6,688 nt of DNA from an uncultured Collinsella sp. (GTDB taxonomy: Bacteria; Actinomycetota; Coriobacteriia; Coriobacteriales; Coriobacteriaceae). The DNA is taken from assembly GCA_900551205.1 (NCBI GenBank), contig URUW01000101.1, forward strand, positions 1 through 6,688, in the 5' to 3' direction. Positions 1 to 5,801 of the stretch are shown one piece after another. Position numbers and translations under genes: made by a program. The notes beneath the pieces were generated by a model. The model was not told where the DNA came from and made no database searches. It saw only the letters and a list, made by a program, of their open reading frames with translations. Position 1 is the stretch's first letter; each line of letters begins with the position of its first letter.

Positions 1-872
1 TGCGGGCACAGTTGCCAAAAGGCGACGGCACTCGCAGCGGCAACGTTGAGTGAATCGACCCCGTGCGCCATCGGAATGCGCGCGGCTCGGTCGCAGCCGG
101 CAATGGTCTTGGTGCCCAAGCCGGCACCCTCGGTACCCATAAAGATCGCTAGGCGGTCAATCTCCTGCAGCACGGGATCGTCCAGCGACACCGAATCATC
201 CGTCAACGCCATGGCGGCACACGAAAAGCCGGCATCGTGCAGCGCCGCCAGCCCATCATGCGGCCATACGCGCGCCTCGCTGCCAATGCGCGTCCAGGGC
301 ACCTGGAACACCGTGCCCATGCTCACGCGGGCCGAGCGACGGTACAGCGGGTCACAGCAAGTGGGGCTCACCAAAATGCCATCGACGTTCAGCGCAGCCG
401 CCGAGCGGAAAATCGCGCCCACGTTCGTGTGGTCGACAATACCCTCGAGCACGCACACGCGCACCGGGCGCTCACCCGCCGCCTCGACGACGCCACTCAA
501 GAACTCGGCTACCGGAATCTGGCGTGGACGACGGAATGCCGCGAGCGCACCGCGCGTCACGTTAAAACCCGTCAGCTGCTCCATGAGCTCCATGGAGGCA
601 ACGAACACAGGAACCGGACCCGCGCCCTCGCGCACAACCAGGCGCTCAAACAGCGGCATCATCTGATCGAGCCAGCGTTCGCCCAAAAGAAAGCTCACCG
701 GCTCGTATCCGGCGCGAACCGCACGCTCGATGACCTTGGCGCTCTCGGCGATAAAAATGCCCTTCTGCGGCTCCAGCACGCAGCGAAGCTCACGCTCGGT
801 CAGTCGCACGTAGGCATCGAGCCGCTCGTCCTCGAGCGAATCGATTCGCAGCACCTCAACGGCATCAGTCAT
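1..872 (-). CDS. SpoU/TrmH-family RNA 2'-O-methyltransferase, C-terminus cut by window edge
   Basis: A SPOUT-class enzyme that transfers a methyl group from S-adenosylmethionine to a ribose 2'-OH in rRNA or tRNA; the exact target nucleotide cannot be read from sequence. There are 290 visible codons and the frame is open to the window edge, so only a short C-terminal end is missing. Residues ~30-65 resemble the SpoU substrate-binding region (GIFIAESAKVIERAVRAGY). The three SPOUT motifs follow: N150-VGAIFR156-SA (motif 1, catalytic Asn/Arg), LAIFMGTEGAGL at 241-252 (motif 2) and IPMAHGVDSLNVAAASAVAF at 266-285 (motif 3, the knot that binds SAM). The ATG at 872 is chosen because AAGAAGGG lies about 15 nt upstream, a longer gap than usual. 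An in-frame ATG at 905 would add 11 residues but has no visible ribosome site. Family is certain; the specific substrate is unknown. Confidence 0.93.
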   Translation of the reverse strand, partial: MTDAVEVLRIDSLEDERLDAYVRLTERELRCVLEPQKGIFIAESAKVIERAVRAGYEPVSFLLGERWLDQMMPLFERLVVREGAGPVPVFVASMELMEQLTGFNVTRGALAAFRRPRQIPVAEFLSGVVEAAGERPVRVCVLEGIVDHTNVGAIFRSAAALNVDGILVSPTCCDPLYRRSARVSMGTVFQVPWTRIGSEARVWPHDGLAALHDAGFSCAAMALTDDSVSLDDPVLQEIDRLAIFMGTEGAGLGTKTIAGCDRAARIPMAHGVDSLNVAAASAVAFWQLCP

Positions 873-904
873 AGCAGCCAGCCCGCACCCTTCTTTACAG
901 CACA

Positions 905-913
905 TCTATACCA
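905..913 (-). promoter_or_regulatory. Possible extended -10 promoter of the methyltransferase gene
   Basis: Read on the minus strand, TGGTATAGA resembles an extended -10 element (TG-N-TATA). It lies just after the folA terminator hairpin and about 33 nt before the chosen ATG, which suits a short leader. No convincing -35 box stands upstream (GCGCTT at the expected distance). This is a weak call from pattern alone. Confidence 0.22.
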
Positions 914-918
914 AACGA

Positions 919-937
919 GGCGACGCTAAGCGCCGCC
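919..937 (-). terminator. Weak hairpin terminator after folA
   Basis: On the minus strand GGCGGCGC-TTA-GCGTCGCC can fold into an 8-bp GC-rich stem with one G-U pair. The following tail is TCGTTTGG, a poor U-tract. It sits 45 nt past the folA stop. It may end or attenuate the thyA-folA transcript before the methyltransferase gene, but readthrough is likely given the weak tail. Confidence 0.38.
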
Positions 938-981
938 CCATGCATTCAATCAACCCGATGATACCGTTCACGCCAGGCGAT

Positions 982-1500
982 TTATGCCTCAACGCGACGA
1001 TACGTCACGAACTCATAATCGAGACCCTCGTCACCCTCGCCCGAGGCAATCGTGGCAACCCCGCCACGCCGCGCAATCTCCCACGCGGGATCGGCGTACA
1101 AGTCGGGAAAGTACGTGTCCACGGGATGGACGCAGTGGTTATGCGTGACCTCGGCCTCCACGCAGCACGGCAAAAACTGACGATACACCTCGCCACCGCC
1201 GATCACCCACGCAACGGGCTCATCGGCAACCACGGCGAGCGCTTCGTCGACGCTATGCACCACGTCGACGCCCTCGGCAGCAAAGCTCTCGTCACGCGTG
1301 AGCACGATATTGCGGCGGTTCTTGAGCGGACGCCCACCGGGAAAACTCAGCAGGGTCTTGCGTCCCATAATAACCGGGCACCCTTTGGTGCACGCCACAA
1401 AATGGCGCATGTCGGCGCGATTGGACACCACCATGTCGCCCTCGCACCCAATGCCCCAGTCATCGCACACGGCGACAATGGCAGAAAGCTTACACGTCAT
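982..1500 (-). CDS. folA: Dihydrofolate reductase
   Basis: Reduces dihydrofolate to tetrahydrofolate with NADPH in the cytoplasm, regenerating the folate oxidised by ThyA. At 172 aa it has normal length. Family marks: LSAIVAV at 5-11, the catalytic acid D30 (E. coli D27), PVIMGRKT at 42-49 and the NADPH-binding VIGGGEVYRQFLP at 99-111. T119 matches E. coli T113, followed by DTYFPD at 128-133. Unusually, the loop before D30 reads GDMVVSNRAD, so V24-V25 stand where most DHFRs have Pro-Trp (E. coli P21-W22), and N27 replaces the usual Leu. ATG 1500 is preferred because AGGTG, overlapping the thyA stop, lies 6 nt upstream. A GTG at 1509, directly after the thyA stop, would add three residues but has no ribosome site. 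It is co-transcribed with thyA, 9 nt downstream. Confidence 0.95.
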   Translation of the reverse strand: MTCKLSAIVAVCDDWGIGCEGDMVVSNRADMRHFVACTKGCPVIMGRKTLLSFPGGRPLKNRRNIVLTRDESFAAEGVDVVHSVDEALAVVADEPVAWVIGGGEVYRQFLPCCVEAEVTHNHCVHPVDTYFPDLYADPAWEIARRGGVATIASGEGDEGLDYEFVTYRRVEA

Positions 1501-1509
1501 GCGCGTCAC

Positions 1510-2358
1510 CTACACCGCAATGGGGATGTTCTTGACCTGCGGGCCGTGCTCATAACCCTCGACGATCAGGTCGTCGGTCGTAAACGCATAGAAGTCATGC
1601 ACATCGGGGTTAAGCGTTACCTTGGGCGCGGCAAACTGCGGACGCTCGATAAGCTCGCGGACGATATCGACATGACGGTCGTAAATGTGGGCATCGGCAA
1701 TCACATGTAGCAGCTCGCCGGGAATCATATCGACCGATTGCGCGACCATCATCAGCAAGATGGCGTACTGGCACACATTCCAGTTGTTCGCGGCCAAAAT
1801 GTCCTGGCTGCGCTGGTTGAGAATCATGTTGAGCGTCGGTTTGTCATCCTGCGGGCGCTGCGTCACGTTATACGTCACGCTGTAGGCGCACGGATACAGG
1901 TGCATCTCGGACAAATCGCTAAACACATAGGTATTCGTCATAATGCGGCGGCTGTACGGCGTGTTCTTAAGGTCGTACAGAACGCGGTCCATCTGGTCGA
2001 AATCGCCCTCGGCATAATGGCTCTTCTGCCCAATCTGATACCCGTAGGCCTTACCGATGGAGCCGGTCTCGTCAGCCCACTCATCCCAAATATGGCTGTT
2101 GAGGTCATGCACGTTATTGGACTTCTTTTGATAGATCCATAGGATCTCATCCATGGAAGATTTGAGGGCCGTACGACGCAGGGTAAGCGCCGGAAACTCC
2201 TCACGCAGGTCATAGCGTGCCGTAACGCCAAAGTTTTTAATGGTATAGGCAGGGGTGCCGTCCTCCCACACCGGACGGACCTTTTGACCCTCGGTGGTGG
2301 TGCCATGGTCCAGAATATCGCGGCACATGGTTACAAACTGTTGATCAGCCTTGCTCAT
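1510..2358 (-). CDS. thyA: Thymidylate synthase (ThyA)
   Basis: Methylates dUMP to dTMP using 5,10-methylene-tetrahydrofolate, releasing dihydrofolate for the next gene's product. Length is 282 aa. Visible residues: R28 in KVRPVW (phosphate-binding Arg), EILWIYQ at 71-77, SRR at 136-138 (Arg pair reaching across the dimer), the nucleophile C157 in LYPCAY, RSQD at 183-186, N194, DAHIYDRH at 222-229 and the C-terminal Val. C157 is followed by Ala, where E. coli-type enzymes have His; from memory B. subtilis ThyA has Val there, and the overall pattern (HIWDEW, NPDVHDFYAFT) fits that branch. The LGLPFN segment of E. coli is AANNWN here. The ATG at 2358 has AGGAGG 4 nt upstream, so the open frame reaching back to about 2673 is not coding. 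First gene of the thyA-folA operon. Confidence 0.97.
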   Translation of the reverse strand: MSKADQQFVTMCRDILDHGTTTEGQKVRPVWEDGTPAYTIKNFGVTARYDLREEFPALTLRRTALKSSMDEILWIYQKKSNNVHDLNSHIWDEWADETGSIGKAYGYQIGQKSHYAEGDFDQMDRVLYDLKNTPYSRRIMTNTYVFSDLSEMHLYPCAYSVTYNVTQRPQDDKPTLNMILNQRSQDILAANNWNVCQYAILLMMVAQSVDMIPGELLHVIADAHIYDRHVDIVRELIERPQFAAPKVTLNPDVHDFYAFTTDDLIVEGYEHGPQVKNIPIAV

Positions 2359-2362
2359 TGAC

Positions 2363-2368
2363 CCTCCT
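2363..2368 (-). promoter_or_regulatory. Ribosome binding site of thyA
   Basis: A perfect AGGAGG on the minus strand, 4 nt before the ATG at 2358. It fixes the thyA start and rules out the long upstream extension of the open frame. Confidence 0.85.
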
Positions 2369-2392
2369 GTCAGTCGCCTACAAGCGAGATTC

Positions 2393-2398
2393 ATTGTA
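2393..2398 (-). promoter_or_regulatory. Candidate -10 box of the thyA-folA promoter
   Basis: TACAAT on the minus strand, one base from the TATAAT consensus, about 35 nt before the thyA start. At the 17-bp spacing the -35 position reads TGTGGG, which is poor, so the promoter would be weak or activator-assisted. The left palindrome (2442-2461) would lie about 65 bp upstream of the expected transcript start. Confidence 0.4.
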
Positions 2399-2441
2399 GC
2401 CCAGGCGCACGCGGCCCCACAGCCCAAACATAAGCCCTTGT

Positions 2442-2461
2442 TTTCTGACATATGCCAGAAA
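2442..2461. promoter_or_regulatory. Putative operator 1, 20-bp imperfect palindrome
   Basis: TTTCTGACATATGCCAGAAA is its own reverse complement except for one base pair (A2448/C2455). Its core matches operator 2 closely: 15 of 17 bases from 2446 equal those from 2499. The centre is 53 bp from the centre of operator 2, about five helical turns, so bound dimers would face the same side of the DNA. It lies between the two divergent promoters. The binding protein is not known; the neighbouring DUF134 protein is the simplest candidate. Confidence 0.6.
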
Positions 2462-2465
2462 TTCC

Positions 2466-2493
2466 TTGCGTAAATCCGCACGGTCGTTATTCT
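2466..2493 (+). promoter_or_regulatory. Candidate promoter of the DUF134-NifX gene
   Basis: TTGCGT (2466-2471), a 16-bp spacer and TATTCT (2488-2493) give a moderate sigma-70-type match. Transcription would start near 2500, inside operator 2, which fits repression at the start site. Alternative registers in the same AT-rich stretch are possible. Confidence 0.35.
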
Positions 2494-2498
2494 ATTGT

Positions 2499-2510
2499 TG
2501 ACATATGTCA
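2499..2510. promoter_or_regulatory. Putative operator 2, perfect 12-bp palindrome
   Basis: TGACATATGTCA is a perfect palindrome, followed by GATAT, which repeats the right flank of operator 1 with one change. It ends 14 bp before the ATG of the DUF134-NifX gene and covers the predicted transcript start. A protein bound here would block that gene's promoter. Confidence 0.6.
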
Positions 2511-2515
2511 GATAT

Positions 2516-2521
2516 GGAGAG
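2516..2521 (+). promoter_or_regulatory. Ribosome binding site of the DUF134-NifX gene
   Basis: GGAGAG, with GGAG ending 5 nt before the ATG at 2525. This supports the ATG over the in-frame TTG codons at 2495 and 2498, which lie in or beside operator 2 and have no ribosome site. Confidence 0.65.
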
Positions 2522-2524
2522 TGT

Positions 2525-3283
2525 ATGGCAGGAAGACGTGAAAAATTGCGCCGCGTCGGGATCATCCCCGAATATCGCGGTTTTACCCCCGATGGCCTTG
2601 CCAGCGGAGAGGCCATCGACATGACGGTCGACGAACTCGAGGTCCTGCGGCTATGCGACCTGGAAGGCCTCAATCAGGAGGCCGTCGCAAAGCACATGGG
2701 CATCGCGCGCGCCACGGTGGCGGCAATTTGCAGCCGAGCGCATCGCAAGGTGGCAAATGCGCTGGTCAATGGTCGGGCGCTCATCATCGAAGGCGGCAAT
2801 ATCGCGTACTCCCCCATTACCACGGCAACGGCCGTATGGCCAGCAAAGGAGATCGACACCATGAGGGTGGCAACGACGTACGACAACGGCAGCATCTTTA
2901 TGCACTTTGGCCGCAGCGAGCAGTTCAAGATCTACGACATCCAGGATGGCAAGGTGCTCAACGAACAGGTCGTGGGCACTGGCGGCACCGGTCACGGCGC
3001 ATTGGCGGGCCTGCTTGCCAACGGCGGCGTCGACACGCTCATCTGCGGCGGTATCGGCGCCATCAACGCGCTCACACAGGCCGGCATCACGGTCTACGCG
3101 GGCGCCCAGGGCAGCTGCGACGCCTGCGTCGAGGCCCTTATCGCGGGCACGCTCGCGCAGACCGGCGAGGCCACCTGCGACTGCCATGGTCACGACCACG
3201 AGCACGCCCATGAGCATGGCGAGTCCTGCGGCTGCCACGGCCATCACGAGCACAAGGGCCACGAGGGTTGCGGCTGCCACTAG
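2525..3283 (+). CDS. DUF134 helix-turn-helix / NifX-NifB cofactor-domain fusion with His-Cys-rich tail
   Basis: A 252-aa protein of unproven function. Residues ~8-93 match DUF134, a predicted DNA-binding domain: RRVGIIPEYRGFTPDG, then LTVDELEALRL-like MTVDELEVLRLCDLEGLNQE, the helix-turn-helix HMGIARATVAAI at 57-68, and RKVANALVNGRALIIEGG. Residues ~113-210 form a dinitrogenase iron-molybdenum cofactor (NifX/NifB) domain: MRVATTYDNGSIFMHFGRS, GTGGTGHGALAGLLANGGVD, GGIGAINALTQAGITVYAG. Residues 218-252 are a tail with 12 His and 6 Cys in 35 residues, including CDCH, CGCH and CGCH, ideal for binding Ni, Zn, Co, Cu or Fe. It has no signal peptide or membrane segment, so it is cytoplasmic. No nif genes are nearby, so nitrogen fixation is unlikely. 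Two palindromes upstream suggest autoregulation. I infer a metal- or metal-cluster-sensing regulator; a metal store or carrier is the alternative. Confidence 0.88.
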   Translation: MAGRREKLRRVGIIPEYRGFTPDGLASGEAIDMTVDELEVLRLCDLEGLNQEAVAKHMGIARATVAAICSRAHRKVANALVNGRALIIEGGNIAYSPITTATAVWPAKEIDTMRVATTYDNGSIFMHFGRSEQFKIYDIQDGKVLNEQVVGTGGTGHGALAGLLANGGVDTLICGGIGAINALTQAGITVYAGAQGSCDACVEALIAGTLAQTGEATCDCHGHDHEHAHEHGESCGCHGHHEHKGHEGCGCH

Positions 3284-3346
3284 CGGCACGGCACCGCGAG
3301 CTCGGGGCGCGAAGCCGAACGCAACCCAACTATCAAAGCCAACAAC

Positions 3347-3378
3347 AAAGGCCACCCGGTAGCTTCCGAGTGGCCTTT
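3347..3378. terminator. Bidirectional terminator between convergent genes
   Basis: AAAGGCCAC (3347-3355) pairs perfectly with GTGGCCTTT (3370-3378). Inside, CGG/CCG add three more pairs after one C-A mismatch, closing on a 6-nt loop. It serves the DUF134-NifX gene from the left and the smc-ftsY-ffh operon from the right (25 nt past the ffh stop). U-tracts are short: TTTGCC on plus, TTTGTTGTT on minus. The stretch from 3284 to 3346 holds nothing else recognisable. Confidence 0.85.
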
Positions 3379-3403
3379 GCCATATCAAGCTGGAATTACA
3401 GCT

Positions 3404-4873
3404 CTATTTCTTATTGCGCATCTGCGCTTCCATCTGGCGCAGCAGGTCCATGTCGGACTTGGGGCCACCCATGCCGCCTATACCGCCCAGACCCATGGCA
3501 TCCAGGCCGGGAATATTGGGCATGCGCATCTTTTTGCCCTTCTTACCCTTTTTGCCCTTCTTGCCACCAGCCTGTGCCTGATTGGCCATCGTGCGCATGC
3601 GGCCCATCATCTTATTCATCTCGCCCCACTGCTTCATAAGGCTGTTGACCTCGGTGGGGGTTACGCCGGCGCCCTTGGCAATGCGGGCGCGGCGCTGGCC
3701 GTTGATGATGGAGGGACGTAGGCGCTCCTCCTTGGTCATCGACATGATGATGGCCTCGTTCTTGTCAAAGATGCCCTCGTCCAGGTTGCCGCCCATCTGG
3801 TTGAGCGCGCGCTGGCCACCGGGGAGCATGCCCAGAATGCCCTTCATGCCGCCCATCTTCTTAACAGCTTTCATCTGGTCGAGCATGTCGTTCATGGTAA
3901 AGCCCTCGCGCAGCATGCGCTCGGCAGCCTCGAGCTGCTCGGCATCGGCTGCCTCCTGGGCCTTCTCGATAATACCGACGACGTCGCCCATACCCAGAAT
4001 ACGCTTGGCCATGCGATCGGGATAGAACGGCTCCAGCGAATCGGGCTTCTCGCCCATGCTCACGAATTTGATGGGCTTGCCGGTCACCTGGCGCACGGAA
4101 AGCGCGCCGCCGCCACGGGCATCGCCGTCGAGCTTGGAGATGATCACGCCGTCAAAGTCGGTGCGCTCGGCAAACGTCGAGACCACGTTGACGATATCCT
4201 GGCCGGTCATGGCATCGACGACCATCAGCACCTGATCGGGCTTGACGGCCTTCTTGATGTCCACGGCCTCCTGCATCATCTGCTCGTCGATCTGCAGACG
4301 ACCGGCGGTATCGACGATGACCACGTCACGCAGGTGGTCGACGGCCTCCTGGATGGCGCCCTTGGCAATGTCGACCGGGTGCGCGCCGTCACCGCGGAAG
4401 ACCGGCACGCCGATCTCGCCGCCAAGCGTGGCCAGCTGGTCGGCAGCGGCGGGGCGGTAGACGTCGCACGCGGCGAGCAGCGGCGAGCGGCCCTGCTTCT
4501 TGAGCAGGTAGGCCAGCTTTACGGCCGCCGTGGTCTTACCGGAGCCCTGCAGGCCCACGAGCATGATGACGTTGGGGATGCGGTTGCTAAAGACGAGCTT
4601 ACTCTCGGTGGAGCCGAGCATCTCGGTAAGCTCGTCGAGCACGATCTTGACGACGTTTTGCGCCGGCGACAGCGACTCCATGACCTCGGCGGTCATGCAG
4701 CGCTCCTTGGTCTTGGCGACGAACTCCTTGACAACCTTAAAGTTGACGTCGGCCTCGAGCAGCGCCATGCGAATGTCGCGCATGGCCGAGGTGATGTCGG
4801 CCTCGGTCAGCTTACCCTTGCCACGCAGGCGGTCAAATGTGTCATTGAGGCGATCGCTCAGAGAATCAAACAC
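3404..4873 (-). CDS. ffh: Signal recognition particle protein Ffh (SRP54)
   Basis: The GTPase that, with SRP RNA, binds signal sequences emerging from the ribosome and delivers the complex to FtsY at the membrane. The 489 aa are N, G and M domains plus a tail. N domain: 1-~95. G domain motifs: GLQGSGKTT at 107-115 (P-loop), DVYRPAAADQL at 137-147 (insertion box), DTAGR at 188-192, SKLDGDARGG at 246-255, and SMGEKPDSLEPF at 272-283. The M domain (~320-430) is Met-rich, with the RNA-binding stretch INGQRRARIAKGAGV at 390-404; many Ffh proteins have GSG where this has GAG. The tail (436-475) holds a GKK repeat and Gly/Met-rich sequence. The start is GTG, supported by AAGGAG 6 nt upstream, which overlaps the ftsY stop. 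Last gene of the smc-ftsY-ffh operon. Confidence 0.98.
   Translation of the reverse strand: MFDSLSDRLNDTFDRLRGKGKLTEADITSAMRDIRMALLEADVNFKVVKEFVAKTKERCMTAEVMESLSPAQNVVKIVLDELTEMLGSTESKLVFSNRIPNVIMLVGLQGSGKTTAAVKLAYLLKKQGRSPLLAACDVYRPAAADQLATLGGEIGVPVFRGDGAHPVDIAKGAIQEAVDHLRDVVIVDTAGRLQIDEQMMQEAVDIKKAVKPDQVLMVVDAMTGQDIVNVVSTFAERTDFDGVIISKLDGDARGGGALSVRQVTGKPIKFVSMGEKPDSLEPFYPDRMAKRILGMGDVVGIIEKAQEAADAEQLEAAERMLREGFTMNDMLDQMKAVKKMGGMKGILGMLPGGQRALNQMGGNLDEGIFDKNEAIIMSMTKEERLRPSIINGQRRARIAKGAGVTPTEVNSLMKQWGEMNKMMGRMRTMANQAQAGGKKGKKGKKGKKMRMPNIPGLDAMGLGGIGGMGGPKSDMDLLRQMEAQMRNKK
3531..3566. repeat. Two tandem 18-bp repeats within ffh
   Basis: Two adjacent 18-bp units (3531-3548 and 3549-3566) agree at 16 of 18 positions, each beginning TTTTTGCCC. 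On the minus strand they encode the GKKGKKGKKGKK run in the Ffh tail. In-frame slippage here would lengthen or shorten the basic tail by six residues without breaking the gene. Confidence 0.8.
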
Positions 4874-4879
4874 TAGTCA

Positions 4880-4885
4880 CTCCTT
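4880..4885 (-). promoter_or_regulatory. Ribosome binding site of ffh, overlapping ftsY stop
   Basis: AAGGAG on the minus strand, 6 nt before the GTG at 4873. Its first two bases are the last two of the ftsY TAA. It decides the GTG start and implies translational coupling of ffh to ftsY. Confidence 0.85.
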
Positions 4886-5801
4886 AGTTGGACTCGCCCA
4901 CCAGGGCGCGGCAGAAATCTTTGGCGTTAAACTCCTGCAGGTCATCGACCTGCTCGCCCACGCCGATGCGAAGGATCGGGAGCTTGAGCTTCTCGGCCAC
5001 GGCCATGGCTATACCGCCCTTAGCCGTGCCGTCCAGCTTAGTCATGATAATACCGTCCAGGCCCAGCGCCTCGTTAAACTCGAGCGCCTGGTTCAGACCG
5101 TTCTGACCAGTGGCGGCATCGATCACAAGCACGACCGAGACCGGCATGGGACCGGCGGTCATATTGGCGGCGCGCTTACGGGTCACATTGACCACCTTGG
5201 CGAGCTCGCGCATGAGCTCGGGGCTCGTGTGCAGACGGCCGGCGGTATCGATGAGCACCAGGTCGCTGCCGCGCTTATCGGCCTCGTCGAGCACGTCATA
5301 GCACACGCTCGCCGGATCGGAGCCGCGGTCACGCTTGATAACCGGTACGCCGGCACGCTGGCCCCACACATCGAGCTGCTCGATGGCGGCGGCGCGGAAG
5401 GTGTCGGCCGAACCGATCACCACGTTCTTGCCGCGGGCAGCCATGGCGCTCGCAATCTTGCCGACCGTTGTGGTCTTGCCGGCGCCGTTGATGCCCACAA
5501 ACAGCACGCAGCTCGGCGTATCGGAAAACGGATCACGCTCAACAGGCACAAAATGGCCCTCGAGCTGCTCGGCCAGAGCGCGGCGAAGCTGCGGGGCGGT
5601 CTTAAGGTTCTTCTTGGCAGCAGCATCGCGCAGGTCATCGGAGACCTGAATAGCGACCTCGGCACCCATGTCACCCATGACGAGGGTGTCCTCAAGGTCC
5701 TCCCAAAAATCCTCGTCGACTTCGCCGCCAAAGTAGAAGACCTCGTTGAGGGCCTCGCGGCTGCGCTCAAGTCCGCGCGAGAGAGCGTCAAAGAATCCCA
5801 T
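4884..5801 (-). CDS. ftsY: Signal recognition particle receptor FtsY
   Basis: The membrane-associated GTPase that docks SRP-ribosome complexes and forms a heterodimer with Ffh, each activating the other's GTP hydrolysis. At 305 aa it is a minimal NG form, without the long acidic A domain of E. coli FtsY. The N-terminus MGFFDALSRGLERSREAL looks like an amphipathic membrane-targeting helix. Motifs: GINGAGKTT at 103-111 (P-loop), DTFRAAAIEQL at 133-143, DTAGR at 185-189, TKLDGTAKGG at 254-263, and GVGEQVDDLQEF at 280-291. The ATG overlaps the smc stop by one base (TAATG). The nearest Shine-Dalgarno-like run, AAAGG, is 13 nt away, so initiation probably relies on ribosomes finishing smc. The gap to ffh is 10 nt. 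Confidence 0.98.
   Translation of the reverse strand: MGFFDALSRGLERSREALNEVFYFGGEVDEDFWEDLEDTLVMGDMGAEVAIQVSDDLRDAAAKKNLKTAPQLRRALAEQLEGHFVPVERDPFSDTPSCVLFVGINGAGKTTTVGKIASAMAARGKNVVIGSADTFRAAAIEQLDVWGQRAGVPVIKRDRGSDPASVCYDVLDEADKRGSDLVLIDTAGRLHTSPELMRELAKVVNVTRKRAANMTAGPMPVSVVLVIDAATGQNGLNQALEFNEALGLDGIIMTKLDGTAKGGIAMAVAEKLKLPILRIGVGEQVDDLQEFNAKDFCRALVGESN

Noticed and set aside
46..929. Plus-strand open frames opposite the methyltransferase
   Set aside because: The minus strand encodes a continuous 290-residue SpoU protein with all three motifs; the plus-strand frames overlap each other and have low-complexity composition.
940..1710. A 256-codon plus-strand open frame opposite folA and thyA
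   Set aside because: It is the shadow of two certain genes on the other strand, with a His/Arg-rich composition typical of antisense frames.
2498..2503. TTGACA as a -35 box
   Set aside because: A -10 at the proper distance would fall on the start codon region (GTGTAT); the bases are better explained as part of the palindrome.
2359..2673. N-terminal extension of thyA by about 105 residues
   Set aside because: The ATG at 2358 has a perfect AGGAGG, the protein then has normal ThyA length, and the extension would overlap the divergent gene and both operators.
2525..3283. Part of a nitrogen-fixation cluster because of the NifX/NifB-type domain
   Set aside because: No nif genes are nearby, and this domain is widespread in non-fixing anaerobes.
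3284..3403. SRP RNA (4.5S/6S-type) gene next to ffh
   Set aside because: The gap holds only the bidirectional terminator; no GGAA-tetraloop hairpin or room for an SRP RNA was seen.
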